64,000 bases of DNA, taken from NCBI GenBank assembly GCA_947258375.1, contig CAMYIJ010000004.1:37138-101137 (forward strand). The letters run 5' to 3'. This document shows, in pieces, positions 34,288 through 42,774 of this stretch. Position numbers and translations under genes: made by a program. Positions within the stretch are counted from its first letter, which is position 1. Every line of letters begins with the position of its first letter. A model generated the notes under the pieces. The model worked only from the letters and a program-made list of their open reading frames with translations, did not search any database and had not been told where the DNA came from. The stretch is from an uncultured Acidimicrobiaceae bacterium (GTDB lineage: Bacteria > Actinomycetota > Acidimicrobiia > Spongiisociales > UBA5794).

Positions 34288-35088
34288 TCATCGCGGGTCA
34301 CGGAGACGAATCCGAGTCCGATTCTCCGTCATGCGAACGGTGTTTGTGCGCTGTTCGAACGCGCGATCGAGGGCGCGGCTGTTGGTGTTGGTGCAGCCGC
34401 CGTCCTCCCATGTCTGGTAGTTGGCGGTGGCTTCGCCGACGGTGTGCCACTGATCGGATTGGTCTGCGACCTGAAGTTCGGTCCAGCGAACGGCGACGGG
34501 TGGGCCATCACACGGCGCAAAGACTTCGGCCCAGACCATGGGAGCCGTCAGGTGGGTGCCGCCGCCGTCGAGCTCCCGGATCTCTGCCACCTCTCCGGCG
34601 GCCACGTCCTCGACGGTGCCTTGCCACCAGCCCGGGTGCGATCCCTGTTCGATTGTGAGTCGGTAGCTGCGGTGGGGCTTCCACGGATAGTCCCTCGTGT
34701 TGGGGTCGTTGGGTCGTGAAGGCAGTTGGGACTCACTTCCGGCGAGTACGGCCCCACCCCGCTGCTGTGACTGATAGCCGCCCCAATTGACGGCGGTTGA
34801 CCCCGGATGGCGCCGATTCCACTGGAGGCCGACATGCCCGCCACCATGATCGACACCGCCGCCGTGGAAGGTCGCCTGGAGCGCAAAGAAGTACAAATCC
34901 GATGTCTGCGGCGGCTCGGCCACCTGGAGTGTCGCCCTGACCGCGGAGAAGGTGTCCCGCGGGGCGTGCCAGATCAAGTGCAGCGAAGATGCCCCGTTGC
35001 CGGACGGTGGCCGACCCCGATCACGAATTGGAAGGGGCCCGGCAGGCTCGGCCGTGTTGCCAAACAACCGGTTCAAGAACGATCGCAC
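34288..35088 (-). CDS. Conserved-looking protein of unknown function
   Basis: 266 residues from GTG 35088. No signal peptide or membrane helix is visible. The protein is rich in Trp, Gly and His, with LYFFALQATFHGGG, HVGLQWNRRHPGSTAVNWGG and PGWWQGTVEDVAAGE, suggesting a beta-sandwich or carbohydrate-binding-like fold. Two well-separated cysteines (in FAPCDGPP and DGGCTNTNS) are present. I recognise no family. It sits between the GT-C-like gene and the Nudix gene, all on the minus strand, with gaps of about 100 nt on each side. Confidence 0.7.
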   Translation of the reverse strand: MRSFLNRLFGNTAEPAGPLPIRDRGRPPSGNGASSLHLIWHAPRDTFSAVRATLQVAEPPQTSDLYFFALQATFHGGGVDHGGGHVGLQWNRRHPGSTAVNWGGYQSQQRGGAVLAGSESQLPSRPNDPNTRDYPWKPHRSYRLTIEQGSHPGWWQGTVEDVAAGEVAEIRELDGGGTHLTAPMVWAEVFAPCDGPPVAVRWTELQVADQSDQWHTVGEATANYQTWEDGGCTNTNSRALDRAFEQRTNTVRMTENRTRIRLRDPR

Positions 35089-35186
35089 GCCAAAACACTA
35101 GTGACCAGGCCGATCCAGCCGGACGATCGGCCGTTTCGGCGATCGCCGGGGACCTCCGTGACTACACCTAGCAACCGCGCCTCTTA

Positions 35187-35744
35187 CTATGCGCCGAGCG
35201 AGGCTATGTAGGCGCCGTCGGTGTCGAACGCAAGCGGAGGCAGCTCGCCGAGGGGGAACCAGCCGACGTCATCGGCATCGTCGCCGGCCGCGAGCCTGCC
35301 GCCGGTCAGCTCGCCGGCGAACCAAATCCCGATTGTGACCTTCGCCGGGTCGTGGGTGTTCGTCGCCACCCAAACGGGCTCTCCGATGGTCGCGATCAGC
35401 CCGGTTTCCTCGAGTAGCTCGCGAGCAGCGCCGGCCCGCACGTCCTCGCCGTAGTCGACGTAGCCGGCCGGTATCGACCAGAGACCGGCGCGAGTTGCAT
35501 GGGGCCCCCGGCGGACGAGCAGGAGGCGATCTTGCTCATCGCGGAGCACGACGGCGGCGCCTACGCCCGGATTGCGGAAGTGGACAAACCCACAGGATTC
35601 GCAAGCAGGGCGCCGTTTGCCGCCCACGAGGCGTCGTGTCAGCGAGTCGCCGCACATCGGGCAGAAACGGAATTCTCCCGGCCATTCTCCGAATCCGCGA
35701 TCCGGATCGGAAGAGGCCTCCGGCAATGAGTCGTGTGAGTGCAT
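35187..35744 (-). CDS. Nudix hydrolase with N-terminal zinc ribbon
   Basis: 185 residues. A zinc ribbon (CPMCG ... CESCG, about residues 28-51) precedes a Nudix domain with the box GYVDYGEDVRAGAARELLEETGL, which carries the catalytic REXXEE residues. The combination resembles NudC-type NADH pyrophosphatases, but the SQPWPFPxS motif of NudC is absent. The substrate is likely a nucleoside-diphosphate derivative. ATG 35744 was used. It is divergent from the kinase gene at 36029; the 284-bp gap between holds no supported gene. Confidence 0.85.
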   Translation of the reverse strand: MHSHDSLPEASSDPDRGFGEWPGEFRFCPMCGDSLTRRLVGGKRRPACESCGFVHFRNPGVGAAVVLRDEQDRLLLVRRGPHATRAGLWSIPAGYVDYGEDVRAGAARELLEETGLIATIGEPVWVATNTHDPAKVTIGIWFAGELTGGRLAAGDDADDVGWFPLGELPPLAFDTDGAYIASLGA

Positions 35745-36028
35745 GGTGGGTGCTCCGGGCGCTGGATGCCGGAGCCTAGGTGTCTGTCAAGCGATCCGTG
35801 GATGGATCTGTGCAACCCCATCGTCCTCTGCGCAGGCAGGGCGTTGCGAGCCGCAGGGATGCTGCAACTGGCTTGCCCGGCGGGCTCCCTGCCCATTGGC
35901 GGGGCGCCGGTTGGCCGAGCGGGGCTCTGATGTGTCGACAATGCCCTTTGATCAACGGGTTTCCGGCTCGGCGGGGACCGGTGAGCATCCCTCAATTTCC
36001 AGTTCCAACCTGCCGATTGACACGATAC

Positions 36029-37639
36029 GTGAGCCTGGCAAGCATTCCGGGGAAACCGACAAAGGTCCTCCGCGATAGAGCGGTCGTCAATCGGCCCTCT
36101 GCGGAGGCGCTCTACAGCGCGTTCTTCGCCAACAGCCAAGAAGCTCTACTGGTGCTCGCGGCAGATCTGACCATCGTCGCGGCCAATCCCGCCGCTCGAG
36201 AGCTGCTTGGTCTGGAGGACTCCGGCGCGGGCAGAAGCTTCATCGACTTGTGCACGGATTCACCCGGTGAGGCTCCCTGCCTTCTGCTGGCGGCACTCGA
36301 TGATGGCGATTCATCTTGTGAGCCGGATGCCGTGTGCGTTGGGCGCGACTTCTTCGATTATCCGGTCAAGATCGCGGCCAACCGCTTCGAACTCGATGGC
36401 GAGATGCTGCTTGCGGTGGCGATTCGTGACCGCAGCGAATCGGAGGCCGCTCTCGAGGTCCAGCGAAAGGAGCGGCACCAATATGAGTCGCTCTTCGACC
36501 TGACGCCGATCCCGCTTCGCGAAGAGGACTTCTCCTCCGTGGGCAGATGGTTTGACCGGCTCCGTGCAGCGGGCGTCACCGATCTCGATGGCTACATGCG
36601 GTCCCGTCCGGGCGAGCTGATCGACGCCATCCTGGACATCAGCACGATTCGGGTGAACCGGGCGATGCTCAATCTCATGGGAGCAGAGCGCGCCGAAGAC
36701 CTGGAGAGTTTCTCGCGAGACGAGATGACCGACGAAGTTCTCGACTCGTTCCGGCATGAGTTCAGTACGTTGTGGCACGGGGGCACTTTCCACCGGGCTG
36801 AGTTCGTCGGGCTCAATCTCCATGGTGAGCCCTTTGAGTGTCTTCTGACCCTCTCGGCTCGGGCAGTCGACGGCAATCCCGATATGTCGCGAGTGATCGT
36901 CGCCCTGCAAGACGTGACCCAAGTGCGGGCCTATCAGAGAACTCTCGAGAAGCTCATTGCCGGAAAGGACCGATTCGTAGCCAGCATCTCCCATGAGTTG
37001 CGGACGCCGCTGGCGACCGTTCTCGGCCTGTCCCAGGAGTTGTACGAGCTCTGGGACCACTTCGAGTCAGATGAGGCACGCGAGCTGATGGGTCTCATCG
37101 CCCTCGGCGCGACCGACCTCGCCACGCTGGTCGAGGACCTGCTGCTGGCGGCGCAGATCGAAGTCGGTGAGGGCGTGCAGGCGAAGGCCGAGGACTTCGA
37201 GCTCTGGACCGTGGTTGATCAGGCGGTGGGGGACTGTGTCACGGCCGGCGAGTTGAGTATGCGCCCTCCCATAGAGCAGAGCGATGTTCGATGCTTCGCC
37301 GATCCAGGGCGTGTCGGTCAGATCATCCGCAACCTGGTGTCGAACGCGGCCCGCTACGGCGGCGGGAAGATCGACATCATCCTCCGATCGGATCCACAGC
37401 CGACGGTGCAGGTCTGTGATGACGGTCCCGGGATTCCGCCTGCCGAGTGGGAGAGGATCTTCAATGCCCACGAGCAGACCGGAACGGACGGCACCCGCGG
37501 GGCACTCGGTCTTGGCCTCGCGATCTCCCGGCAGCTCGCCGACATCATGAATGGGTCGTTGAAGTACAGCTACGTCAACGGCACCAACGCCTTCACACTG
37601 ACCCTTCCCGCAGGGCCGGATTCCGCGGTAGGGCCTTAG
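36029..37639 (+). CDS. Orphan cytoplasmic double-PAS histidine kinase
   Basis: About 536 residues if GTG 36029 is the start; ATG 35930 and GTG 35981 are alternatives, but the sequence upstream looks non-coding. No membrane helix is evident. A first PAS domain starts near ALYSAFFANSQEALLV. A second PAS-like domain opens PIPLREEDFSSV, matching the EEDF motif of the kinase at 6678-8363. The DHp domain has the phospho-accepting His in SISHELRTPLATV. The HATPase domain has NLVSNAARYGG, DDGPGIPPAE and GALGLGLAISRQLA. No response regulator is adjacent. A TTGACA box at 36017 may be the -35 of its promoter. Confidence 0.8.
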   Translation: MSLASIPGKPTKVLRDRAVVNRPSAEALYSAFFANSQEALLVLAADLTIVAANPAARELLGLEDSGAGRSFIDLCTDSPGEAPCLLLAALDDGDSSCEPDAVCVGRDFFDYPVKIAANRFELDGEMLLAVAIRDRSESEAALEVQRKERHQYESLFDLTPIPLREEDFSSVGRWFDRLRAAGVTDLDGYMRSRPGELIDAILDISTIRVNRAMLNLMGAERAEDLESFSRDEMTDEVLDSFRHEFSTLWHGGTFHRAEFVGLNLHGEPFECLLTLSARAVDGNPDMSRVIVALQDVTQVRAYQRTLEKLIAGKDRFVASISHELRTPLATVLGLSQELYELWDHFESDEARELMGLIALGATDLATLVEDLLLAAQIEVGEGVQAKAEDFELWTVVDQAVGDCVTAGELSMRPPIEQSDVRCFADPGRVGQIIRNLVSNAARYGGGKIDIILRSDPQPTVQVCDDGPGIPPAEWERIFNAHEQTGTDGTRGALGLGLAISRQLADIMNGSLKYSYVNGTNAFTLTLPAGPDSAVGP

Positions 37640-37683
37640 GACCGGTCGCGGCGTAGATCTCCCCCCGGTTCGATCATCCACCG

Positions 37684-37893
37684 TCAACTCGCGCCCGCGT
37701 CGAGGAGTCGTAGCGCCGCCGCGGCGTCCTTGCGGGCACATTGGAGCCTGAACTTGGGAGGCCCCCACGGGGGCCGGTCGCTCAGCACAGTGCTGGGCAC
37801 GCCGCCTGCGACGAGAGTCGACCACGCCGCTTCTGCGGCGTCGCGCGACGCGAACTCGGCTACGTCGATGGGCTCGGCGTCGCGTCGGCTCAA
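37684..37893 (-). CDS. Small DUF2007-like protein
   Basis: 69 residues from TTG 37893 with GAGGGCGG upstream. The pattern VAEFASRDAAEAAWSTLVAGGVPSTVLSD ... FRLQCARKDAAAALRLLD fits DUF2007, a small family in which a helix after the first strand bears the AEAAW region. Its role is unknown, although it has been proposed to be a signal-transducing or regulatory domain. It lies 52 nt downstream of the thioredoxin gene on the same strand. Confidence 0.55.
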   Translation of the reverse strand: MSRRDAEPIDVAEFASRDAAEAAWSTLVAGGVPSTVLSDRPPWGPPKFRLQCARKDAAAALRLLDAGAS

Positions 37894-37945
37894 GCTGCCG
37901 CCCTCGCTGCGCTTGCGCCTGGCACCTATTTGACCCCGGTGTCAG

Positions 37946-38335
37946 CTAGTGGGCGTGTTCGCTGCCTTCGGCGTGATCATGGTCACCTTCGATTTCCTTG
38001 CGCACCTCGTCCATGTCCAGCGCCATTGCCTGGTCGATGAGGTCGCGAAACGCAGGCTCCGGCAACGCGCCGGGCTGAGAGTAGATGCCGATCTGGTCGC
38101 GGAAGATCATGAGGGTCGGAATCGAACGAATCCCGAAATGGGACGCGAGCTCCTGCTGATCCTCGGTATCGACCTTGGCGAAGACGATCTCGGGATGCTC
38201 GCCCGACACGGTCTCAAACGTCGGTCCAAACATCTTGCACGGTCCGCACCACTCGGCCCAGAAATCGACGATCACAGTGTCGTTTTCGAGGATCGTGCTT
38301 TCGAACGTGTCCTTGGTCAATGCAACGGTTGCCAA
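37946..38335 (-). CDS. trxA: Thioredoxin with a His-rich C-terminal tail
   Basis: 129 residues. The active site is WCGPCK (about residues 29-34) in VDFWAEWCGPCKMF, and the cis-Pro loop is RSIPTLMIF. It reduces disulfides in cytoplasmic proteins. Standard TrxA is about 108 residues; here a 20-residue tail rich in Asp, Glu and His (DHDHAEGSEHAH) is added, and it could bind metal. ATG 38335 was used. It may be co-transcribed with the DUF2007-like gene. Confidence 0.93.
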   Translation of the reverse strand: MATVALTKDTFESTILENDTVIVDFWAEWCGPCKMFGPTFETVSGEHPEIVFAKVDTEDQQELASHFGIRSIPTLMIFRDQIGIYSQPGALPEPAFRDLIDQAMALDMDEVRKEIEGDHDHAEGSEHAH

Positions 38336-38502
38336 TTTGGTCTTCCTTGATTAGCGATTAGCTCGGCAAGAGAAACACCTTTGGCTGGCACGATATTCCC
38401 GTGACTAGTCATGGTGGTGCAACTGGTAACCCACCTTATGGCAGGTCTCACATGCTGTTACTATCAGTGTGGTCCACACCACGTTGGGTAGGGTTTCTAC
38501 AC

Positions 38503-40137
38503 ATGTTCGAGTCGTCCCGCTGGCGCGTCACAATTGGAGCGGTTCTCGCCGCAACTTCTCTCTCCGTTATCGGCGCGCCCTCCCCCTCAGGGGCGGCGGC
38601 TGTGGAGTGCTTTTCGTTCGCTCCCGACTGGTCGTTTGGCGACCGGATGGACGTGGATGCGATCGACGAGGCGTCCGGACTGGTCATGTCGCGCCAGATG
38701 CCGGGTGTCATGTGGACTCACAACGATCACGACCCGAGCTCCGGCAACGACAACAACCGGATCTACGCGGTGAACATGAGCGGAGATCTGCTCGCCACCG
38801 TGCAGTTCAACATGTCATCACAGCTCGACATCGTTCCCGACACGACCTTCTTCGAGCTGGAGGACATCTCGTTTGGGCACGGCCCCGGGCGCGACCCCGA
38901 CTACCTGTACTTGGCGGACACGGGAGACAACGATCTCAACCGGGAATTCGCCAGTGTCTACCGGTTTGCGGAACCGGTGTTCAATCCGGATCCGCAAAAC
39001 CCCGCCACCATCAACATTGCCGAGAGTGAGCTCGATGCCACGCGCATCAGGTACGAGGATTTCCGCAACCCGAGCCAGACCAGGCCTCGCAACGTCGAGG
39101 GGATGTTCGTTGACCCGGCGTCCGGAGATCTGTTCCTGTTCGAGAAGGCGCTTCACGCGTTCGACGGAAACGGCGAAGTCATCGACGACCCCGTCGGGCC
39201 CGAGGAGTACTCGTTCGTTCACCGGGTGGCAGCCGACAAGCTGTTTCCCGCCAACCCGGTACGAGTCCGCAAGGCGGCGATTGCGACCTACGTTCGCGGC
39301 AAGTTCGCGGCGGATACGTTCGGGATTCTGGCTGCGGATATCTCCGCAGACGGCACGATCATCGCACTCAAGAACACCGATGAGACCTTCTACTGGGTCA
39401 AGAAGCCGGGCGACAGCGTGGTGACCGTATTCGAGCAGGCCCACGACGCGCCGTGTCAGGTCCCGCCGGGTAGCAACGGCGTGACCATGAAAGGCGAAGG
39501 CCTCGCGATCGGGCCGACGTCCGACCGTTTCGTGTCGATCCGTGAGGGCCTCCTCAGCCCGATATTCGAGGCGGACTTCGCCAACCCCAACATCTGTTTT
39601 GGCCAGCCGGCAACGATCCGTGGAACGTCCGGCGACGACGTGATCATCGGTACCGACGCCGCCGACGTCATCGTGACCTTCAGCGGCGACGACGTCGTTT
39701 ACGGAAAGGGCGGAGCCGATCGCATCTGCCTCGGACCCGGCGACGACTACGGCAACGGTGGCAAGCACGGCGATCGCCTCGACGGCAGTTGGGGCGATGA
39801 CACGCTCCTCGGTGCCAACGGCAGGGATATTCTCCGCGGTAGCGGCGGCCGCGACTCGATTTCGGGCAACGACCACAACGACGTTATCTACGGGGGCGAC
39901 GGTAGGGACACACTCGGAGGCGGGCCGGACTCCGATTCCGTCTACGGCGAGGCCGGTTCCGACCGCATCAACGGGTGGACCGGAGGCGACAACCTGGTGG
40001 GGGGCTCGGGCGGTGATACCGTCGATGGAGGGGCCGGTAACGACAGCATCCTCGGGGGTAGTGGCTCCGACTCGTGCGAAGGTGGCGCCGGCACGGACAC
40101 GGCCAGCGGGTGTGAGGACGTGAGCGGTGTTCCCTAG
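38503..40137 (+). CDS. Secreted propeller-like protein with C-terminal RTX-type calcium-binding repeats
   Basis: 544 residues from ATG 38503 (ATG 38452 and GTG 38401 are alternatives further upstream). A signal peptide covers about residues 1-32 (TIGAVLAATSLSVIGAPSPSGAAA). The central domain shares its phrases with the lipoprotein at 16811-17854: EASGLVMSR, LEDISFGHGPG, YLYLADTGDN, VEGMFVDPASGDLF and LAADISADGTIIAL. From about residue 370 the chain has some ten glycine/aspartate repeats of the GGxGxDxLxG type (for example GKGGADRICLGPGDDYG, GGSGGDTVDGGAGNDSI), which bind calcium in exported RTX proteins. No type I secretion genes lie nearby. Sec export is more likely, given the signal peptide. 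Confidence 0.85.
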   Translation: MFESSRWRVTIGAVLAATSLSVIGAPSPSGAAAVECFSFAPDWSFGDRMDVDAIDEASGLVMSRQMPGVMWTHNDHDPSSGNDNNRIYAVNMSGDLLATVQFNMSSQLDIVPDTTFFELEDISFGHGPGRDPDYLYLADTGDNDLNREFASVYRFAEPVFNPDPQNPATINIAESELDATRIRYEDFRNPSQTRPRNVEGMFVDPASGDLFLFEKALHAFDGNGEVIDDPVGPEEYSFVHRVAADKLFPANPVRVRKAAIATYVRGKFAADTFGILAADISADGTIIALKNTDETFYWVKKPGDSVVTVFEQAHDAPCQVPPGSNGVTMKGEGLAIGPTSDRFVSIREGLLSPIFEADFANPNICFGQPATIRGTSGDDVIIGTDAADVIVTFSGDDVVYGKGGADRICLGPGDDYGNGGKHGDRLDGSWGDDTLLGANGRDILRGSGGRDSISGNDHNDVIYGGDGRDTLGGGPDSDSVYGEAGSDRINGWTGGDNLVGGSGGDTVDGGAGNDSILGGSGSDSCEGGAGTDTASGCEDVSGVP

Positions 40138-40195
40138 GGCACAGCGGAGCCAGCGTTTTGGGGGTTCGGCGCAGCCCGCAATACACTCCGAGCCG

Positions 40196-40840
40196 ATGTC
40201 ACCGGCTTCCCCCTTGATTGAACTATCCGGCGTCTCCGCGCGCGCTGGGGCGACGACGATTCTGCGCGACGTCGATCTCGTCGTGAACGCCGGTGAGGCC
40301 GTTGCTCTCTACGGTTCGAACGGCGCGGGCAAGACGACCGTGCTACGGATTCTGGCCACCTTGCTGCCCCCATCGGCCGGGACGGTCTCTGTGCTCGGCG
40401 CCGACCTGGGTTCGCTGGAACGCTTCGAGGTACGCCGCCGCATCGGGCTCATCGGACACACGCCGGCCCTCTATCCCGAGCTGTCGATCCGCGCCAACCT
40501 GCAGTATGTGGCCAGCGTCGGCGGCTTCGACTTCGAGGAAGTGGAGAACGTGCTCGCCACTGTCGGCCTCGCGGGAGCCGCCGGCCGACCGGTCGAGGCG
40601 GCCTCGCACGGTATGCAGCGCCGTTGTGAAATCGCCCGGGAGCTGATGCGTCTGCCCGAGGTGCTGCTCCTCGACGAGCCGCACTCGGCTCTCGACGAGT
40701 CGGCCGTCGAGTTGGTTGCTCACCTGGTGGAGTTGGTAACTGAGCGCGCCGGCTGCGCGGTGGTGGCTTCGCATGACAGGCACCAGGTCGACAAGCTGAC
40801 CGACCGCCACGTGATGCTGACCGGAGGCAGCCTGTCATGA
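40196..40840 (+). CDS. ccmA: Heme exporter ATP-binding protein CcmA
   Basis: 214 residues, the short form typical of CcmA. The ABC-ATPase motifs are Walker A GSNGAGKTT, the Q-loop near IGLIGHTPALYPELS, a degenerate signature (AASHGMQRRCEIARELM), Walker B EVLLLDEPHSAL and the switch His in VVASHD. With CcmB and CcmC it drives delivery of heme to the chaperone CcmE. The start was set at ATG 40196, since the upstream in-frame extension runs into the preceding gene. It begins the ccm operon, separated from the RTX protein gene by 58 nt, which may hold its promoter. Confidence 0.93.
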   Translation: MSPASPLIELSGVSARAGATTILRDVDLVVNAGEAVALYGSNGAGKTTVLRILATLLPPSAGTVSVLGADLGSLERFEVRRRIGLIGHTPALYPELSIRANLQYVASVGGFDFEEVENVLATVGLAGAAGRPVEAASHGMQRRCEIARELMRLPEVLLLDEPHSALDESAVELVAHLVELVTERAGCAVVASHDRHQVDKLTDRHVMLTGGSLS

Positions 40841-41511
40841 CATCTCCCACCCTATTGGAGCAGACGATCGTGGCGGCCAAGCGAGACCTCGGCCGGGAGC
40901 GGCGCCGCGGCGAGGTGCTGTGGGTAACCATTCCATTCGGCGTGATTGCCATGCTGCTGATCCCGATGGCCGTCAGCACCGATGCTCCCCGTCTGCGCGA
41001 ACTTGGACCCGGGCTTTACTGGGTGGTCGTGCTGCTCTTCGGTGTCCTGGTGACGGTGCGTTCGACCGCCGCCGATTCGCAGCAGCAGCGCGATCTCAAC
41101 CGGCTCATCGGCCTCGACCCGGCGGCCGGCTTCGCCGGGCGCACCCTCGCCAGCTTTGTACTCCTGATGGCTTTTGAGCTCGTCGTCGGCGCCGCGACCG
41201 TCACCCTCTACGACGTTGCGCTGACCGGCTGGGTCTGGCTCCCGATCATTCTCGTCGTCGCCGGCGCCGGTCTCGCTCTCATCGGAAGTCTGGCGGCGTC
41301 GATCGCCGGCAGCGTTGCCACCGGGTCCGCTCTGGTTCCGCTGCTCGTCGCCCCGATGGCAGTGCCCCTCCTACTAGGAGCAACTCAGGCTTTGGATGGA
41401 TTGCGCCTGGGCAACACTATTATCCAATGGGTACTACTGATGGTCACTGTGGTGATCGTCCTCATGATCGTCGGGGTAGTTACGGCCAGAGCGCTACAGG
41501 AGACACGATGA
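40837..41511 (+). CDS. ccmB: Heme exporter permease CcmB
   Basis: 224 residues with six membrane helices. Family-like segments are the N-terminal KRDLGRERRRGEVLW, the first loop with RSTAADSQQQRDLNRL, and the C-terminal helices. CcmB pairs with CcmA to move or release heme for cytochrome c maturation at the outer face of the membrane. ATGA overlap with ccmA and ccmC indicates translational coupling. Confidence 0.93.
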   Translation: MTSPTLLEQTIVAAKRDLGRERRRGEVLWVTIPFGVIAMLLIPMAVSTDAPRLRELGPGLYWVVVLLFGVLVTVRSTAADSQQQRDLNRLIGLDPAAGFAGRTLASFVLLMAFELVVGAATVTLYDVALTGWVWLPIILVVAGAGLALIGSLAASIAGSVATGSALVPLLVAPMAVPLLLGATQALDGLRLGNTIIQWVLLMVTVVIVLMIVGVVTARALQETR

Positions 41512-42227
41512 CCGAGACTGTAAACAGGTGGTTGCCGCGGCTGACGGGCCTTTTCGTCGTCCTGGCTCTGTTCTTCGCCTTTTCCTCACCCCGTGAGGTC
41601 ACTCTCGGCCAGTCCGCCCGGCTCTTCTTCGTGCACGTTCCCAGCATCATGGTCGCCTACCTCTCATTCACCGCGACGCTGATCGCCAGCGCGCTCTACC
41701 TGGCGAGAAAGCAGATGAAGTGGGATCACCTCGCCCTGGCGTCTGCCGAGGCCGGAGCAGTGTTCACCGGGATGACGCTGGTCATTGGAATGATCTGGGC
41801 CAAACCCACGTGGGGCGTCTACTGGACCTGGAGCGCCCGCCTCACCCTCACCGCCATCCTGTTCTTTGTGTATCTCGGCTACCTGGCCTTGCGCCGGGCG
41901 ATAACCGATCCTGAGGTGCGGGCGCGCCGGGCGGCGATCCTCGGCATCCTCTCGGTTTTTCAGATCCCGATTGTGCATATGTCCGTGATTTGGTGGCGCG
42001 ACGTTCACCAGCCGCCGACACTGGCGACTCCGGGAGAAATGCAGATCGACCCGCCCATTTTCATAGCTTTCCTGGTCTCTGCGGTGGCGTTTGTTCTCTT
42101 GGCCACCCTGCTGATAAGCCTGCGGTATCGCATTGCCCAGGCCGAGTACATACTGGAAACGGCCGATCCAACGACCGGGGTCGCCGGCGATGCCGTCACG
42201 GCGCCGGTTCTCACGAGGGAGACATAG
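41508..42227 (+). CDS. ccmC: Heme-handling protein CcmC
   Basis: 239 residues with six membrane helices. The WWD domain is recognisable (WAKPTWGVYWTWSARLT), though the usual Asp of WxWDxRLT is Ser here. Conserved His residues lie in FVHVPSIM and in the WWRDVHQ segment. CcmC binds heme and loads it on CcmE. The ATG at 41508 overlaps the ccmB stop by 4 nt; the earlier in-frame start is inside ccmB. Confidence 0.93.
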   Translation: MTETVNRWLPRLTGLFVVLALFFAFSSPREVTLGQSARLFFVHVPSIMVAYLSFTATLIASALYLARKQMKWDHLALASAEAGAVFTGMTLVIGMIWAKPTWGVYWTWSARLTLTAILFFVYLGYLALRRAITDPEVRARRAAILGILSVFQIPIVHMSVIWWRDVHQPPTLATPGEMQIDPPIFIAFLVSAVAFVLLATLLISLRYRIAQAEYILETADPTTGVAGDAVTAPVLTRET

Positions 42228-42350
42228 ATGGGCGAATGGGGATGGCCGATTCTCGGCTATGCGATCACATTCGTCGCGCTGGGGTCATACACGATGTGGC
42301 TCAACTTCCGGCTGCGCCGCGTACAACGAGAAGTACAGGAGATGAAGTGA
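42228..42350 (+). CDS. ccmD: Small membrane protein CcmD
   Basis: 40 residues: an N-terminal GEWGWPILGYAITFVALGSY hydrophobic segment followed by a basic tail (NFRLRRVQREVQEMK). The size, topology and position between ccmC and ccmE identify it as CcmD, which helps release heme-bound CcmE from the CcmABC complex. ATG 42228 follows the ccmC stop directly. Confidence 0.85.
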   Translation: MGEWGWPILGYAITFVALGSYTMWLNFRLRRVQREVQEMK

Positions 42351-42351
42351 C

Positions 42352-42774
42352 ATGAAGCGATACTGGCGGTTCCTGGTTCCGGCCGTCGCCATCGTGGCCG
42401 TGATGGTCTTCCTCTTGGCGACGCTTTCGAGCAACCTGGTCTATTTCAAGACGCCGACCGAGATCAGCGACGAGGTAGCGGATCCCGAGGCGCGGCTCCG
42501 CCTGGGCGGCCAGGTGGCCGGCGGCACAGTTTCCGACACGGCCGATGGCGTGGCATTTGCCGTCACCGACGGTCGGGTCGCGGTCAACGTGGTTCACACG
42601 GGTGCGCCCCAGGATTTGTTCCAAGAATGTATCGGGGTCGTGCTCGAAGGTGAGTGGGACGGCTCCGTCTTTCGCTCCGACAGCATGCTGATCAGCCACG
42701 ATGAGCAGTACCGGACTGACGACGGGGAATACGACTCCGCCGAGCACACCTCGGATTGTCCAACTGAGTCGTGA
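42352..42774 (+). CDS. ccmE: Heme chaperone CcmE
   Basis: 140 residues. One membrane helix near the N-terminus anchors an OB-fold domain. The covalent heme-binding His lies in MLISHDEQY, matching the family's HDExY pattern, so this is the His rather than the Cys form. The FREGQGVV-like segment reads LFQECIGVVLEGEW. CcmE carries heme from CcmC to the ligation complex of CcmF and CcmH. It starts 1 nt after ccmD and overlaps ccmF by 4 nt (GTGA). Confidence 0.92.
   Translation: MKRYWRFLVPAVAIVAVMVFLLATLSSNLVYFKTPTEISDEVADPEARLRLGGQVAGGTVSDTADGVAFAVTDGRVAVNVVHTGAPQDLFQECIGVVLEGEWDGSVFRSDSMLISHDEQYRTDDGEYDSAEHTSDCPTES

Noticed and set aside
39600..40130. A tandem DNA repeat in the RTX region
   Set aside because: The repetition is at protein level (Gly/Asp nonapeptides); the DNA is diverged, so it is not a separate repeat element or CRISPR-like array.
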